DNA of 64,000 bases from Pseudocercospora fijiensis CIRAD86 (taxonomy: Eukaryota > Ascomycota > Dothideomycetes > Mycosphaerellales > Mycosphaerellaceae), in assembly GCF_000340215.1 (NCBI RefSeq), contig NW_006921540.1, positions 304,377-368,376 on the forward strand, written 5' to 3'. This document shows positions 33,419 to 42,985 of the stretch, piece by piece. The notes under the pieces are model-generated. The model was not told the DNA's origin and did not search any database. It worked only from the letters and a program-made list of their open reading frames with translations. Made by a program: the position numbers and the translations under genes. The first letter of the stretch is position 1, and each line of letters starts with the position of its first letter.

Positions 33419-35171
33419 ATGGCTGAGATCAAGGAAGAGCAACCTCAAGAGAAGGAGTATGTGATCAGCTCGACAGAGTCTCTTCAAGATGAGAAAGTCA
33501 AGGCCGCCCTGGCCGCAATCCCAGATCCGGATGTTGGCAAGACAGACGAAGAGCGCAAAGCTCTTGTAAGTGTCGTCTGCAAAACATCACAAGAAATGCT
33601 AAGACTAAAGACCCAAACTCTAGGACAAAGCTCTTATGAGAAAGGTCGACCTGTGGCTCATACCATGGTTGTGCTTGCTATACCTGCTTTCCTTCCTCGA
33701 TCGAACGAATATCGGCAATGCTCGTCTGGCTGGGATGGAAAAGGACTTGGATATGGAAGGACATGATTACAATAATACTCTGGTATTTCGCACTTCCCGC
33801 ATGCTTCATATGCGCACATACTTACCACGCTCCAGACCATCTTCTTCATTTCCTACGCCCTGGCCGAGCCAGTCACGAACGTCTTGCTCAAGCGCCTCAC
33901 ACCGCGCGTCTTCTTCACCGGCATCATCTTGATATGGGGCGCAATCATGACTTTGATGGGTGTAGTCCACAACTACGAAGGACTCCTCGCAGCCAGATGG
34001 TTCTTGGGATTGGCGGAAGCCGGATTGTTTCCCGGAGTCAACTACTACCTCTCCTGCTGGTACAAGCGAAGCGAGCTCGGACTCAGAGCAGCCACCTTCT
34101 TCTCCGCTGCCGCTTTAGCAGGTTCTTTCGGCGGACTGCTCGCCGCAGCTATTGCCTCAATGGACGGGATCGGAGGGAAAGATGGTTGGGCTTGGATCTT
34201 CATCATCGAAGGTCTCGCGACTGTGTGAGTAAACCATTCCCGCCTAGTAGCCCTCGTGTCTCACTCTCAAGCGGCAAGCGCGTCGCCTTGTTGCGAATCG
34301 CGTTTCCTCGCTTAGATCATCTGCTAACGCTTCTACCCTTTTCAGATTTGTTGGAGGTTTCTGTTGGTTCATGGTCTTCGACTGGCCCGATACGGCACGC
34401 TTCCTAACACCTGACGAACGACTACGTGTTCGCCGCCGACTCGCCGAAGACAAGCAATCTAGCACCGGAGAAGAGTACGACAAACGCCACATCATCGCCG
34501 CATTGAAAGACTGGAAATGCTGGGGCTACGCTCTGATCTACATGGGAAATCTCTGCCCACTATACGCCTTCTCCCTCTTCCTCCCAACAATCCTAGCCGG
34601 TATGGGCTACGCAGGCACACACGCCCAACTCCTCAGCGTCCCACCCTACGCCGTCGCAGCCACAATGACAATCTTCATCGGCTGGGTCGCCGACCGCACC
34701 AAACAGCGCGGAATCTGCAACATGTTCACCGTCACCATGGCCATCATCGGCTTCAGCATGCTCATCGGCACCCAAAACCCTCACATCCAATACGCCGGCA
34801 CCTTCCTCGGCGCCGCAGGCATCTACCCCACCATCCCCAACACCCTCACCTGGGCCTCCAACAACCTCGAAGGCGTCTACAAACGCGGCGTCATCATCGG
34901 AATCGTCGTCGGATGGGGAAATCTCAACGGTGTGGTTTCGAGTAATATATATTTGAAGCAGCAGAAGCCGAAATATTATACTGGGCATGGCACGGTGCTG
35001 GGGTATTTGGTTGTGTGTTTGCTGGGCGGGACGGTGTTTATGTATACGATGTTGGCGAGGGAGAATCGACTCAGGAAGTCCGGGAAGAGGGATGGCATGC
35101 ATGATGGTATGACGCCGGATCAGATTTGGGTTGCGGGTGATAAGAGGCCGGATTTTATTTATACTTTGTAA
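33419..35171 (+). CDS. MFS transporter, anion:cation symporter (DAL5/allantoate-permease-like)
   Basis: Four exons: 33419-33565, 33624-33782, 33836-34224 and 34346-35171, 506 aa, whole-frame sum. The signature after an acidic cytosolic N-terminus, R-K-V-D-L-W-L-I-P-W-L-C-L-L-Y-L-L-S-F-L-D-R, is the first membrane span of fungal ACS-family carriers, followed by N-I-G-N-A-R-L. About twelve hydrophobic spans can be picked out, with A-R-W-F-L-G-L-A-E-A-G-L-F-P-G-V in the fourth/fifth and Y-K-R-S-E-L-G-L-R after it, both typical. The family imports organic anions such as allantoate, nicotinate or pantothenate; this one's substrate cannot be told. The last exon switches from C-rich to G-rich near 34920. 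Confidence 0.9.
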
Positions 35172-35911
35172 CTAGAGAGGATGAGAGGAAGGAAGGTGTA
35201 GTGGGATGGATGGATGGATAGGACGAGACTATCTACTCATCTACTATATAGAACAATGGGGATTTTCTCCTCTTAAGCGTATACCGACGGCAAGTATTAA
35301 GATAAGGTCCTCGAAAATACAATCTTAGAGTACCTAGCAGTATATTAGGCTAGCTTATAGGTATCTAGTGTGCAATATATCGATATTCGAGCGCATCTCC
35401 CTTTCTATATAACGGGAAGTAAAAAAGATTCGTAGGAAGCGTACGACTTGGGGTAAAGGAAAATTAGCTATCCGGTCGAGTTGTAGCGTAGCTTGCAGGA
35501 GAAAATCGTAGGAATGGATTTGGAAGATTTAATGTTGCGAATACGGAACCGGAATTGTAAATCTTATCGAAGAGGTCTTATAGAAGATTGAAGAGTTTTT
35601 ATCTTAAGGATATTGCTCGTATCGTATATAGTGCTATTCGCAGGCCGTAGCGTAGTTCGTTCTATCGATAGGAGAAGTCTATAGCAGAATGATTAAGTGA
35701 AATTGATCACGAAAGAAGAAATTTTCGATCCCAAAAAAAAAGATGATCTCGCTGCTATGGACACCGACAAACGTTCTAGCCACCCAAATGTTTACAGATC
35801 CCACACTTGGAGTACAGTAGGCTAGTACCCAACAAATCGATCATATCCAGCCGTCCAAATCCCCAGGGGTCCACTACCTCACTCACACCCATCCTCCCCT
35901 CCCTTCCTCAA
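35172..35911. other. Intergenic, with an AT-shifted relic
   Basis: After the MFS stop, 35270-35700 differs in composition (see the separate entry). 35830-35910 is C-rich and belongs to the 3' side of the next minus-strand gene. Confidence 0.5.
35270..35700. repeat. Small RIP-like relic of unknown repeat
   Basis: This block is richer in TA, CTA and TAG and poorer in CpA/TpG than its surroundings, like the large degraded elements, but keeps some CA and TG. No inverted ends, target duplication or coding likeness was found. It may be an old, partly mutated solo LTR or transposon fragment. Confidence 0.45.
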
Positions 35912-36823
35912 TCAAGCAATATCAACAAACCGATGCGGAACCACGTTCATAACCGCGAATTTCACCTCAAACTGCACCTCCCGAATCCTGTAACACGTCA
36001 AAGCATCCGGGAGCATGCGACTCAATGCCGTGTAATCATCGCCAAGCGCACGGAGAAGTTTCTGCGAAAGTAACGTGTAGGCGAGAAGGACGCCGAAACG
36101 ATCGGGAGGAGGACCTCGACTTCCTCTCGATCTGCACGCACACGGACCGTATTGTTGCTTGATTCTCCTCAAAACTTGGCGTACGAGGAGGAATCGGGGA
36201 TGGAAGATTTGGAGCGTGGAGGCTCTGTTTGGGGGTTCGAGATGGTATCTGTCGAGGGGGAGGTCTGGGATGAGGGGTTCGAGGTTGAAGAACATGTCTC
36301 GAAGTCTCAAGGTTGGAAGTGGGTGGCGTCGGGTGGAATGGATTCGGATGTTGGCTTGGTTGATCAGGAGACGATGGTGGGTTGGAAGAGATCGCAGCCA
36401 TTGGAAGAGGGTTGTGAGATTCTGGCAAGAAAGCCAGAAGATGTGGTTTCCGTAATACCATTCTGCGAATGTGTCGCGAGTGGTCTTGTCGACTGTGAGT
36501 TGCATTGGTGGTCTCAACTCCGGCGTGACGTTGATGAACTGATTCGTGTCTTGAGAATCGAATACCTCAGCCCCGATCCGACCGAAGAGCTCATAAGGGA
36601 GGTTGAAGAGCCTCTGCTTGAGCCCGGTCATTCTTTCACTGTTGCTTGGCGCTAAGCACCTGATTCTCGAATTCTGGGATCCAATTTGGATAGCAAGGTG
36701 TACATATTGAGTCGAACCTTCGTTTCCGGATCGACGCAATTCTCGGTTCGCAAGCGACATAGTTTCTCGTGTTGTCGTTGTTGCTGAAAATTTTCCGAGT
36801 GAGTATTCTGCGGTCGCTGCCAT
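35912..36823 (-). CDS. F-box-like fungal protein
   Basis: One open frame of 303 aa if started at 36823. The likelier start may be the ATG at 36631, which puts M-T-G-L-K-Q-R-L-F-N-L-P-Y-E-L-F-G-R-I at the N-terminus (239 aa), since the Leu-Pro-x-Glu-Leu motif is nearly always close to the start in this family. The upstream 64 codons are Ser/Thr/Arg-rich and could be leader sequence. The rest is unrecognised: W-L-S-C-Q-N-L-T-T-L-F-Q-W-L-R is hydrophobic; the C-terminus ends V-V-P-H-R-F-V-D-I-A. The coding strand is C-rich first and G-rich at the end. It lies next to a second such gene in the same direction, so local duplication is possible. Confidence 0.65.
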   Translation of the reverse strand: MAATAEYSLGKFSATTTTRETMSLANRELRRSGNEGSTQYVHLAIQIGSQNSRIRCLAPSNSERMTGLKQRLFNLPYELFGRIGAEVFDSQDTNQFINVTPELRPPMQLTVDKTTRDTFAEWYYGNHIFWLSCQNLTTLFQWLRSLPTHHRLLINQANIRIHSTRRHPLPTLRLRDMFFNLEPLIPDLPLDRYHLEPPNRASTLQIFHPRFLLVRQVLRRIKQQYGPCACRSRGSRGPPPDRFGVLLAYTLLSQKLLRALGDDYTALSRMLPDALTCYRIREVQFEVKFAVMNVVPHRFVDIA

Positions 36824-36945
36824 CTCTTGTACGGAGCCGCATCCAGATTGTCCTCAGGTCTCCACACTCGCAGGAAACACAGCGTCCACCAAAGCCGTCC
36901 AAATGGTAGTTAGTGATAACAAAGCCCTCCCCTCTCCTCCCTCCC

Positions 36946-37512
36946 TCACACAAATATCATCCTACCCACCAAAACCCTCAACCCAACCGCATCCAAACAA
37001 GCAGAAAGCGGATCACTCGACCAATACGGTCTCTCCGCAATAAAAATCCTAGCCTTCAAAACACCAGTCCTCAACCGAATCCCCTTCCTCGCAAGCTCAT
37101 CTCTCAAATTCTCCAATTTCGTATCTTCATCCAAACCAGGGATTTCGCAAGAAGCAGTTCTCCAAGACGTCGCAGCGGTACAAGTCTCCGACGTATCGTA
37201 GCGGAGCTCCGGGATGACATGGACAAGTTTTGGGGTGAGGGTGGTGAGGCGACGAATGCAGACTTCTGGGTCGGTGAATTGGAGGATTGTGTTGGCGTAG
37301 AAAATGCCGCTGGCTTCGGTGCGGATTTGAGGGGAGGTTGTCAGGAGGGGAGGTTCCATGGATTCTTTGCTGAGGTGGAATACGTTGGGCGGTTGCCTGC
37401 TGGCTGCGAGAGTCTCGTGATAGATACGGTTTCGTAACTCGCCTGGGAGGTTGAGCAATGGCGAGGTCTTTTGAATCTTGTTGACATCACTGTCGATCTT
37501 GTGTGTGCCCAT
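36946..37512 (-). CDS. Small F-box-like fungal protein
   Basis: Single exon, 188 aa, ATG at 37510-37512. Residues about 18-35 read S-P-L-L-N-L-P-G-E-L-R-N-R-I-Y-H-E-T-L, the classic start of fungal F-box-like/2EXR proteins, followed after about 35 residues by L-L-T-T-S-P-Q-I-R-T-E-A-S-G-I-F-Y-A-N-T, the second conserved block (Gln-Ile-Arg-x-Glu-Ala...Phe-Tyr). These proteins are very numerous in plant-associated Dothideomycetes; their role is unknown. The C-terminal half is divergent. C-rich 5' and G-rich 3' on the coding strand. Confidence 0.75.
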   Translation of the reverse strand: MGTHKIDSDVNKIQKTSPLLNLPGELRNRIYHETLAASRQPPNVFHLSKESMEPPLLTTSPQIRTEASGIFYANTILQFTDPEVCIRRLTTLTPKLVHVIPELRYDTSETCTAATSWRTASCEIPGLDEDTKLENLRDELARKGIRLRTGVLKARIFIAERPYWSSDPLSACLDAVGLRVLVGRMIFV

Positions 37513-38575
37513 TTTGAGGTAGGGCCGTGAATTTGAGAAGTCCTTCGCTGAGCAGGGAAAGCTATATTTCTGGTCACTACGTTCTTTGACAAAGGGAAGT
37601 AACTGCTTGCGTGGAACCAGCCATCTTTGAGAAGCTCGCGTGCCGCTTTGTATATATCGCGCACCTTTGCGATGACGTTGTCCTGAAAGAATAAAGATTG
37701 TCCAGGATGTGCTTGTAAGTGGATCAATGTGTGCGAGGAAATAGTAGTAGAAGGACCTTTCGATACAGCGTGAAGTTGGTCACATTGGCTTGCACGTGCT
37801 GTCAATGCTTTCATCCTCACCGCAACACTCAATCTTTTTTCCCGGTGAGACCTTGACCATGCGATGGAGGATCCATGACTGGATGAAGACAATCGATGGA
37901 AACCCTGCATGCAGCACTATCGTCATTTCTCATCAAGAGCTCCGTAGGGCACATACACACACGTCTTTCTGAAGTCACAGTCCGATGAAATTCGCGCGTG
38001 TCGAAGGGCAAGCCTATACGGAGATCAAAGGTGTATTTGTCCAAGGTTGCCGCTCATTCTGCAGTGTCAGGCTGCCTGCCATCAACCATGGCAGCAATAA
38101 GTGCTATTCTGCTCTTCTCAACAAGTGCAGTCCGATGGGCGCTTGGAGTTTGATGCGGTATACGGGCTATGACCAGGCTTGCGGTACAAGAAGGCGCTTT
38201 CTGGCGCTTCCTTCGGCCTAGATACAGCAAGATCTGTTTGGAATTCGAATTTAGCCAACCAGTACATAGTCAAGATTTCGAACAGGGAAGGTTTGCAATT
38301 TGATCTCCGGTCGATTTCCAGTATGCAGTTGAGAAATTGTAAGCAGTTTACTGCTGATCCCCCGCCATTGACGCACTTGAATGCACCAAGTGGGAGAGCT
38401 CCAAGACCGAGCTCACTTGCGTATGTAATCCCGGTCCGGCATCTTCTGTTTAAGCCGATGCATTGTTAAGCAGCTCTTGAACGTTTTCCTATAGAAGAAG
38501 CGTGTCTTGTGTCCCCTACTCCCAACCAGATCATCATCATTGCTCTATTTCAAGCTCTTGTGCAGCCCATTCAAA
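37513..38575. other. Intergenic, no gene recognised
   Basis: About 1.06 kb between divergent genes. Open frames of 60-189 codons overlap on both strands without family likeness. Confidence 0.5.
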
Positions 38576-39370
38576 ATGGCATCAAAACCGATCGCAATCG
38601 TGGCCGGCGTTGGCCCAGGTACGGGAGCATCTGTCGCTCGTCGATTCGCAGCCGCATACCCTACTGTACTGCTCGCACGCAATCCTGAGAACTACGAATC
38701 GCTCGCGAAAGAAATCAACAGCAATGGCGGCAAGGCAATCGGCATCTCGACGGATGTGGGGAGTCAGGAAAGCATTGGCAACGCTTTCAAGCAGATTGAG
38801 CAAGAATTTGGCAATGCTCCAATCGCTGCAGCAATTTTCAATGCTGGAGGAAAGTTCGTGAGGAAATCGATATTGGACATGAGCGTGGAAGAATTTGGGG
38901 CTGGTCACGAAGTCAGCGTGTAAGTTGCATTCTGTGTTACCTTGGAGATGCAGCGCTGACAACGGCTCAGCAAGGGTGCATTCATGTTCGCCCAGCACAC
39001 TCTCCCCGGCCTCTTGAGGCATGCTGAGGATAAGAACGCCAAGTATCCTCCCACCTTGATCTTTACTGGAGCTACGGCCTCGGTCAAAGCCAATGCATTG
39101 ATGTCCAGCTTCGCTTCCGCCAAGTTCGCCATGCGCGCGCTCTCCTTCTCGATCGCCAAAGAGTTCGCGCCGAAGGGTGTACACGTGGCCCATGCGATCA
39201 TCGACGGTGTGATTGATATTCCGAGGACGAAGGAGTGGCTGAAAGACATGCCACCCGAGGCAAAGATTGGCGCAGACGATATTGCCGAGTCGTACTGGAA
39301 TCTGCATACGCAAAGCAAGAGGTGCTTCACGAATGAGATCGACATCCGGCCAATGCTGGAGAAGTGGTAG
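38576..39370 (+). CDS. Short-chain dehydrogenase/reductase (SDR) with Phe in place of catalytic Tyr
   Basis: Two exons: 38576-38919 and 38971-39370, 247 aa. The N-terminal Rossmann part is I-A-I-V-A-G-V-G-P-G-T-G-A-S-V-A-R-R-F, a variant of the T-G-x3-G-x-G nucleotide loop; N-A-G-G follows near residue 93. In the active-site helix, where most SDRs have Y-x3-K, the sequence is F-A-S-A-K-F-A, so Lys is kept but Tyr is Phe. I recall the same F-A-x-A-K form from a subgroup of bacterial and fungal SDRs, so this is probably a family trait. The downstream A-P-K-G-V-H-V-A-H-A-I-I-D-G-V is typical. The substrate is unknown; activity may be altered. Confidence 0.85.
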
Positions 39371-39401
39371 ATACGAGATCAGAGCGTTACTGCTCTTGCA
39401 A

Positions 39402-40571
39402 TCAGAAGAGAAACGTTGGGATGCTATCCTCAATCTCCTTTCGCTTTTCAGCTTCCTTCTTGACATGATCAGACTTCTCAGCCTTGATCTGTACTATTCG
39501 TGATGGCTCAGGTGGCTCATCATCGAAGAATGATCTGTATTTCTTCTCTCTCTTGATAGGTCTGATGGGAGAGATTTGCTCTTCGACTTTGACACGAATT
39601 GGTGAATCTGCTGCACGAGCTGGCGACCTGGGATTGAACAGCATCGTTGACTTGTGTGCAGGTGATGCGCGGTCGGAGAATTGGTTGCGATTCGTCGTCA
39701 CTCTCGGCGGTGAATCTGGATCAACTGTGTCGGACTTCTCAATCGAAGGAAACGTCGTCTCCGAAGCAGGATTGTTGGCCCACTGGTTGTAAGCCCGCTG
39801 CATCTTGGTAGGCTTGATGTCCAGATCGTCACTGTCGTCCGTGTCTTCGTCTTCGTCTTCGTCTGCCTCCTCAATAGGCGCAAAAGTTGACGCTGTCCGC
39901 AATCGCGTGCTGCTTTCAACCGCCAGGGCATCTCTCGTTCTGATCGGCATCGCAGGGCTCTGCAGGGAGTTATTCGATCTTGCCTGGGCCAACTTTGCCA
40001 AATTTTGACCAGCATTCACCTGACCACCCGTCATGAGCCCAGCGAGCTGCGGATCCTCCATGTATTCATCCTCGTCACTGCTATCTCCCGCGCGCCTGCG
40101 TAACTCAGCCTGTTTCTTCCTAGTCTCCTCCGCCTCCAACCTCAAGCGCAATTGTTTACTCTGCTGAGTCCGACCATTATCGGTACCTCTTTGAAGATTT
40201 GCCAGCATTTCGCGCCCACGAGATTTGTGCTTCTTCTTAAGTAGCTCATACTCCTCGTAGTGTAGATGGCGTGTGAAGAGTTGCGCAGTGGAGTAGAACT
40301 CGTCCTCGACCATCATGAACATGTCGTCGCCCGCCAAGCCCTCGTTCATGTACACTGTTGGAGGCGGCCCACGAGCGAGAGGCGGAGGCGAGGACGACGG
40401 TTCACGAACAGCCTGTTTCCTCTTCTTGGGCTTTGGCTCATCGTCGAGGTCGTCCAGATCGGAGTTGACAAGATCGCTCGGCGAGGCTGTTCGTTTCCGT
40501 CTTGGAGCTGCGGGCGCCGATGCGACCTTCTTTTTCGCACCCTCTCCCAGCCATGGCAATGTTCGAGGCAT
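39402..40571 (-). CDS. Unrecognised conserved-type nuclear protein, disordered
   Basis: Single exon, 389 aa from the ATG at 40571. I do not recognise the family. The N-terminus is M-P-R-T-L-P-W-L-G-E-G, then basic (P-K-P-K-K-R-K, a good nuclear localisation signal near residue 50) and Pro/Ser-rich. One segment looks folded and conserved: about residues 75-115, N-E-G-L-A-G-D-D-M-F-M-M-V-E-D-E-F through T-A-Q-L-F-T-R-H-L-H-Y-E-E-Y. A coiled-coil Arg/Glu/Gln stretch follows, then acidic E-D-E-D-E-D-T-D-D-S-D-D and several I-K-x-E or V-K-V-E-E sites that resemble sumoylation sites. A nuclear role is inferred. Its 3' end lies 31 bp from the SDR stop (convergent). Confidence 0.65.
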   Translation of the reverse strand: MPRTLPWLGEGAKKKVASAPAAPRRKRTASPSDLVNSDLDDLDDEPKPKKRKQAVREPSSSPPPLARGPPPTVYMNEGLAGDDMFMMVEDEFYSTAQLFTRHLHYEEYELLKKKHKSRGREMLANLQRGTDNGRTQQSKQLRLRLEAEETRKKQAELRRRAGDSSDEDEYMEDPQLAGLMTGGQVNAGQNLAKLAQARSNNSLQSPAMPIRTRDALAVESSTRLRTASTFAPIEEADEDEDEDTDDSDDLDIKPTKMQRAYNQWANNPASETTFPSIEKSDTVDPDSPPRVTTNRNQFSDRASPAHKSTMLFNPRSPARAADSPIRVKVEEQISPIRPIKREKKYRSFFDDEPPEPSRIVQIKAEKSDHVKKEAEKRKEIEDSIPTFLF

Positions 40572-40888
40572 CTTATCTTTAGCCTGATCGTATCTTCAGC
40601 CAAAGTTGTCTCGATCGCGCTTCCAACGCGTATGGTTCAAGTCGCACGTCTGCGTCGAGAGCATTGCGGAAGTGACTGGGAGTAGGAATGTTTCACTTAT
40701 TAGAACAAACAACAGAGTCCCGTATAGTGAAGCAAGAGAAGTGAGATCCGCTGCGACAAGATCAAAGGAAAGCGAAGTCCCGGTTGCTCGCTCGCCCGCC
40801 AAGCATTCTGACCTCCAGGCAGACCCGCGCCGCGACTTCGTCCTGGACATTGATGGTCATCGAGCTTTCAATCTCTTGACCGAACAAA
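40572..40888. promoter_or_regulatory. Shared upstream region of two divergent genes
   Basis: 317 bp between the nuclear-type protein gene and the CZIB-like gene; promoters of both must lie here. No specific site identified. Confidence 0.4.
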
Positions 40889-41614
40889 ATGCTAGCACTA
40901 GCAGTCTCGGCAGAACTCGAAGGGTACCTTCACCGAAACCGCAATTCACAAAACAAGGCACTGACATCTTGCAGTGTCACCGACCTCCAGCCTGAAGACA
41001 CCGAAAACACACCTTTCTACTACACATTCAAGGTTCAGTGCACATCATGTCGAGAGATACATCCAAATTGGGTGTCCGTGAGCAGATTCGTACGCCAGAA
41101 AATTTCGAAAGCTCTTTCGGAGTGGACGTGTGCTGACTTGAAACTATACAGGAGCAAAATGAGCAATCCGGCAGTAGAGGCGAGGCGAATTTCGTGTGGA
41201 AATGCAAGAATTGTAAGGTTCGATTTCGACCTCCTTATTACAAAAGAGTCTCCTGATAACCATACATTAACTCTTCGTTCTAGCGTGAGCACTCGGCCAA
41301 CATCGTAGACAAGCCAAAATCATACGCCCAGCAAAGTCCCGCCAAGCTTCAGAATATCTTGACGTTTGACTGTCGAGGGTTGGAATTTGTGGAATTCAAG
41401 GCTGATGTGAGTGTGAAGATGCCGACCGATATCACAACGCTTCGACGGTCTGTTTCTGACTTCGGCATAGGGAGAATGGAATGCTATAGGAATCGAATCA
41501 GGCACCAAGTTCTCTGGGATAGATTTGACCGAAGGCGAATGGTTTGATTATGACGAGAAAGCTGGCGAGGAAGTCAGCATCAAGGATATTAAATGGGAGA
41601 TTCGAAGGGCTTGA
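40889..41614 (+). CDS. CZIB / DUF866 (UPF0587) CxxC zinc-binding protein
   Basis: Five exons: 40889-40923, 40975-41089, 41152-41217, 41284-41406 and 41471-41614, giving 160 aa, the usual length of the family (human C1orf123/CZIB). Each junction was placed by phase and family likeness. It starts M-L-A-L-A-V-S-A-E-L-E-G, then V-T-D-L-Q-P-E-D, then F-Y-Y-T-F-K-V-Q-C-T-S-C-R-E, with the first zinc pair C-x2-C near residue 33. The second pair is W-K-C-K-N-C-K near 68. The end carries G-T-K-F-S-G-I-D-L-T-E-G-E-W-F-D-Y-D-E-K-A-G-E-E-V-S-I. The fold resembles a zinc-bound split beta structure; its cellular role is poorly known. Confidence 0.93.
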
Positions 41615-42373
41615 TGAGAGGTCGCTCCAACTCCAGAATCGAGTCGGGATTTGGGCTGCGCGTCCGGAAGAGTAGCACAGTATGTCAATGAAATCCTGCC
41701 TCGCGACATCATCAGGCTGCAAAATACACAGCCCAGAACCTCGCGGCCTGGAACCCAGTAGACTACCTGCTTATACATCAATCAAGGCACTGACGCTCCC
41801 CAATACAAAATGTGATCTCTATTCTAACCTCCCAAGAAAAGAATCACAATCCCATCCATAAACTCCTTATCCCGCCCAAAACCTCCTCCAAATCCAATCC
41901 CAAAACGCACAGCAACAAGAGTAATATGCATCACTCATGTACTACATCCTCCTTCTCATCACTACGCAAACCCACCCCATTCTTCTCAAAACAACCACAT
42001 AAAACCTCACAATGTGTTTCACCTCATCAACGCATACATTCTAAGCCGCGGACTCGCCCATCAAAATCACATTATTACACACGTTCAAAATTCTAAGCTT
42101 TCAGAAACAAAAGGGCAAGTGTAAAAGGAATTGAAAGTAGATCTTTGGGCTGATGCTATTTACCGCAACATTGGCGGCGATATATAGAGGGAGGAGTTGA
42201 GGCGGAGGCAATTTTTTCTTTTCTGGATTCGGGATGATTAGAGTTTGAGCGAATCAAGGAGGGAGTTGAAGAAGAAGAAGAAGAAGATAGGGTATAAAAA
42301 GTAATGTGGAATGGTTTCTCAGTTCGGTGCTATCATAGGGCTAATGTCATTGCCGTGGTGTCTGGCGCCATAG
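41615..42373. other. Intergenic, C-rich then mixed
   Basis: 41810-42100 is C-rich and G-poor; a GAAGAA run lies near 42266-42285. No gene seen. Confidence 0.45.
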
Positions 42374-42985
42374 GAATTGCTCGATGGGATGCGAGCTTGC
42401 TTGCTAGAAGAGCTTTGGAAATTGGTGGTCATCATGCCGCAACTGCATATTACCGATCTATGTAAATTCCCTGCTAGAGCTTTTCAAGCAAGCATTTCCG
42501 CAAACTGGAACGATTGAGGTTGACGGATGATGAGAAATTTGCAGGGACAGATATGTCGGCTATTGTAAAAGCGGTCTTCCAGACGGATATGTACCTGGTC
42601 GAAGAGAAGTCGCAATTGTGAAACATTTTCGAGCATGGGTGGTTCGAAGGCCGTGGGATGGGGGTCAGATATGGAGCTATGGAGCTCAAGTGGGAGGCAC
42701 ACGTACCTACTGGTCCGATCTCTTGGGAGCAGCATGGGTATCCGTTCGTCGAGCAGATGCTGGTAAGTTTACAGCTCGACGACATTGGTAGCTTTGTACT
42801 CTGGATCGGGGTGACGAAGAACTGCTCTCGGATCTGGACGATGGGCAGTCAGTGTTCTTGTGAAGTTGTGAACTGATGTACGCTAGCGTAGTGAGCTAGC
42901 CAAAGCTCCTGTCGACATCGAACGACGCTACAACAAATCACTTCGTTCGATCGAAACAGCACTCGGGTCCGACATCGCGGTCTAA
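42374..42985 (+). pseudogene. Damaged or unresolved spliced gene, possibly F-box/LRR type
   Basis: Coding-like sequence in pieces. After an acceptor-like CATAG at 42373 the frame reads E-L-L-D-G-M-R-A-C-L-L-E-E-L-W-K-L-V-V. A shift in frame follows near 42470-42490, and then K-H-F-R-K-L-E-R-L-R-L-T-D-D-E-K-F. An in-frame TGA is at 42619-42621 (probably once TGG), after which N-I-F-E-H-G-W-F-E-G-R-G-M-G-V-R-Y-G continues. A GTAAGT at 42763 and a GCTAG ending at 42886 join in phase to a last exon 42887-42985 ending S-D-I-A-V-stop. The L-x-x-L-x-L pattern recalls fungal F-box proteins with leucine-rich parts. It may be a pseudogene with a frameshift and a nonsense change, or a gene with introns I have not resolved. 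Confidence 0.42.
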
